Source: Rhodospirillaceae bacterium | Lineage (GTDB): Bacteria > Pseudomonadota > Alphaproteobacteria > Rhodospirillales > Rhodospirillaceae | Assembly: GCA_029245025.1 (NCBI GenBank) | Contig: JAQWQC010000001.1 | Location: 1-64,000, forward strand | Length of the DNA stretch: 64,000 nucleotides | Direction: 5' to 3' | Part shown: in pieces, positions 63,914-64,000 of the stretch | Numbering within the stretch: position 1 is the first letter of the stretch | Layout of the letters: the number at the start of each line of letters is the position of its first letter | Translations under genes and position numbers: made by a program | Notes under the pieces: generated by a model | Told to the model about the DNA's origin: nothing | The model's database searches: none | Seen by the model: only the letters and a program-made list of their open reading frames with translations

Positions 63914-64000
63914 ATGACCTCTATAGGGCAAGGACCGCTAGCAGGGTTGCGCGTTCTGGATTGTGGTACGGCCATCGTCGGACCATGGAGTGCCACCTTG
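63914..64000 (+). CDS. CaiB/BaiF-type CoA-transferase, N-terminal fragment (cut by window end)
   Basis: ATG 63914 opens a frame that runs off the window (29 codons seen): it contains GPLAGLRVLDCGTAIVGPWS. This closely matches the N-terminus of the CoA-transferase at 36208 (GPLSGVRVLSIGSSIVGPWA). It is therefore probably a class III CoA-transferase. Only the first 29 residues are visible, so whether it is a double fusion cannot be told. Confidence 0.75.
   Translation, partial: MTSIGQGPLAGLRVLDCGTAIVGPWSATL

Overview
The window looks like a piece of an alphaproteobacterial chromosome. It opens with the 3' end of a 23S rRNA gene, then a 5S rRNA gene and an initiator tRNA-fMet with encoded CCA. 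That 23S-5S-tRNA-fMet order is typical of alphaproteobacterial rrn operons. Everything after it is protein coding (about 50 genes, little intergenic space). I see no insertion sequence, prophage, integrase or CRISPR array. No gene identifies a genus.

Layout: (1) 890-8875: flavin-dependent monooxygenase, LysR regulator, and a divergent operon of a three-domain RidA protein, two 3-hydroxyisobutyrate-dehydrogenase-like enzymes, a CocE/NonD hydrolase and an Asp/Glu-racemase-like protein. (2) 8949-14773, minus strand: a Tat-exported SAM methyltransferase and three tandem Tat-exported FAD oxidases. (3) 15069-22869: an operon for two large exported metallo-beta-lactamase (MBL)-fold proteins, a tannase/feruloyl-esterase, RidA, a fumarylacetoacetase-family hydrolase and a tandem CpcT-like protein. 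(4) 22952-30233: TonB-dependent receptor, LacI-family regulator, and exported DUF1838, sulfatase-modifying-factor-like and glyoxalase-fold (VOC) proteins. (5) 30384-41120: alpha/beta hydrolase, membrane protein, UbiD-type decarboxylase, acyl-CoA dehydrogenase, sugar/anion symporter, then a fused CaiB CoA-transferase, an MBL hydrolase and an amidohydrolase. (6) 41134-48298: exported SDR-fold proteins, a PepSY/BNR pair and an exported amidase. (7) 48328-56672: aminotransferase, a flavin/Fe-S electron-transfer module (FMN-binding protein, NosR/NapH-like protein, ApbE), a TPR protein, and a GMC oxidoreductase with its small Tat subunit. (8) 56695-64000: a TPP-dependent E1 fusion with a free lipoyl protein, an MFS transporter, a second MBL hydrolase, an IclR regulator and the start of a second CaiB gene.

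The whole reads as a catabolic island for one or more organic compounds, probably aromatic, phenolic or ester-linked (inference). Uptake would be through the TonB receptor. Extensive chemistry seems to occur outside the cytoplasm: about 19 proteins carry Sec, Tat or lipoprotein signals, including families that normally need cytoplasmic cofactors (SAM, NAD(P)). Cytoplasmic CoA activation, decarboxylation and dehydrogenation would follow.

The strongest structural observation is a recurring 16-bp LacI-type operator with consensus near GTRTACGCTTGCAW, present upstream of three transcription units (15069, the TonB gene and 36208). It always has the same orientation, with its TTGCAW end at a likely -35 box. 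The LacI-family gene at 25620 is the obvious candidate regulator. Each site has an inverted repeat roughly 50-56 bp further upstream. This ties the otherwise scattered genes into one probable regulon.
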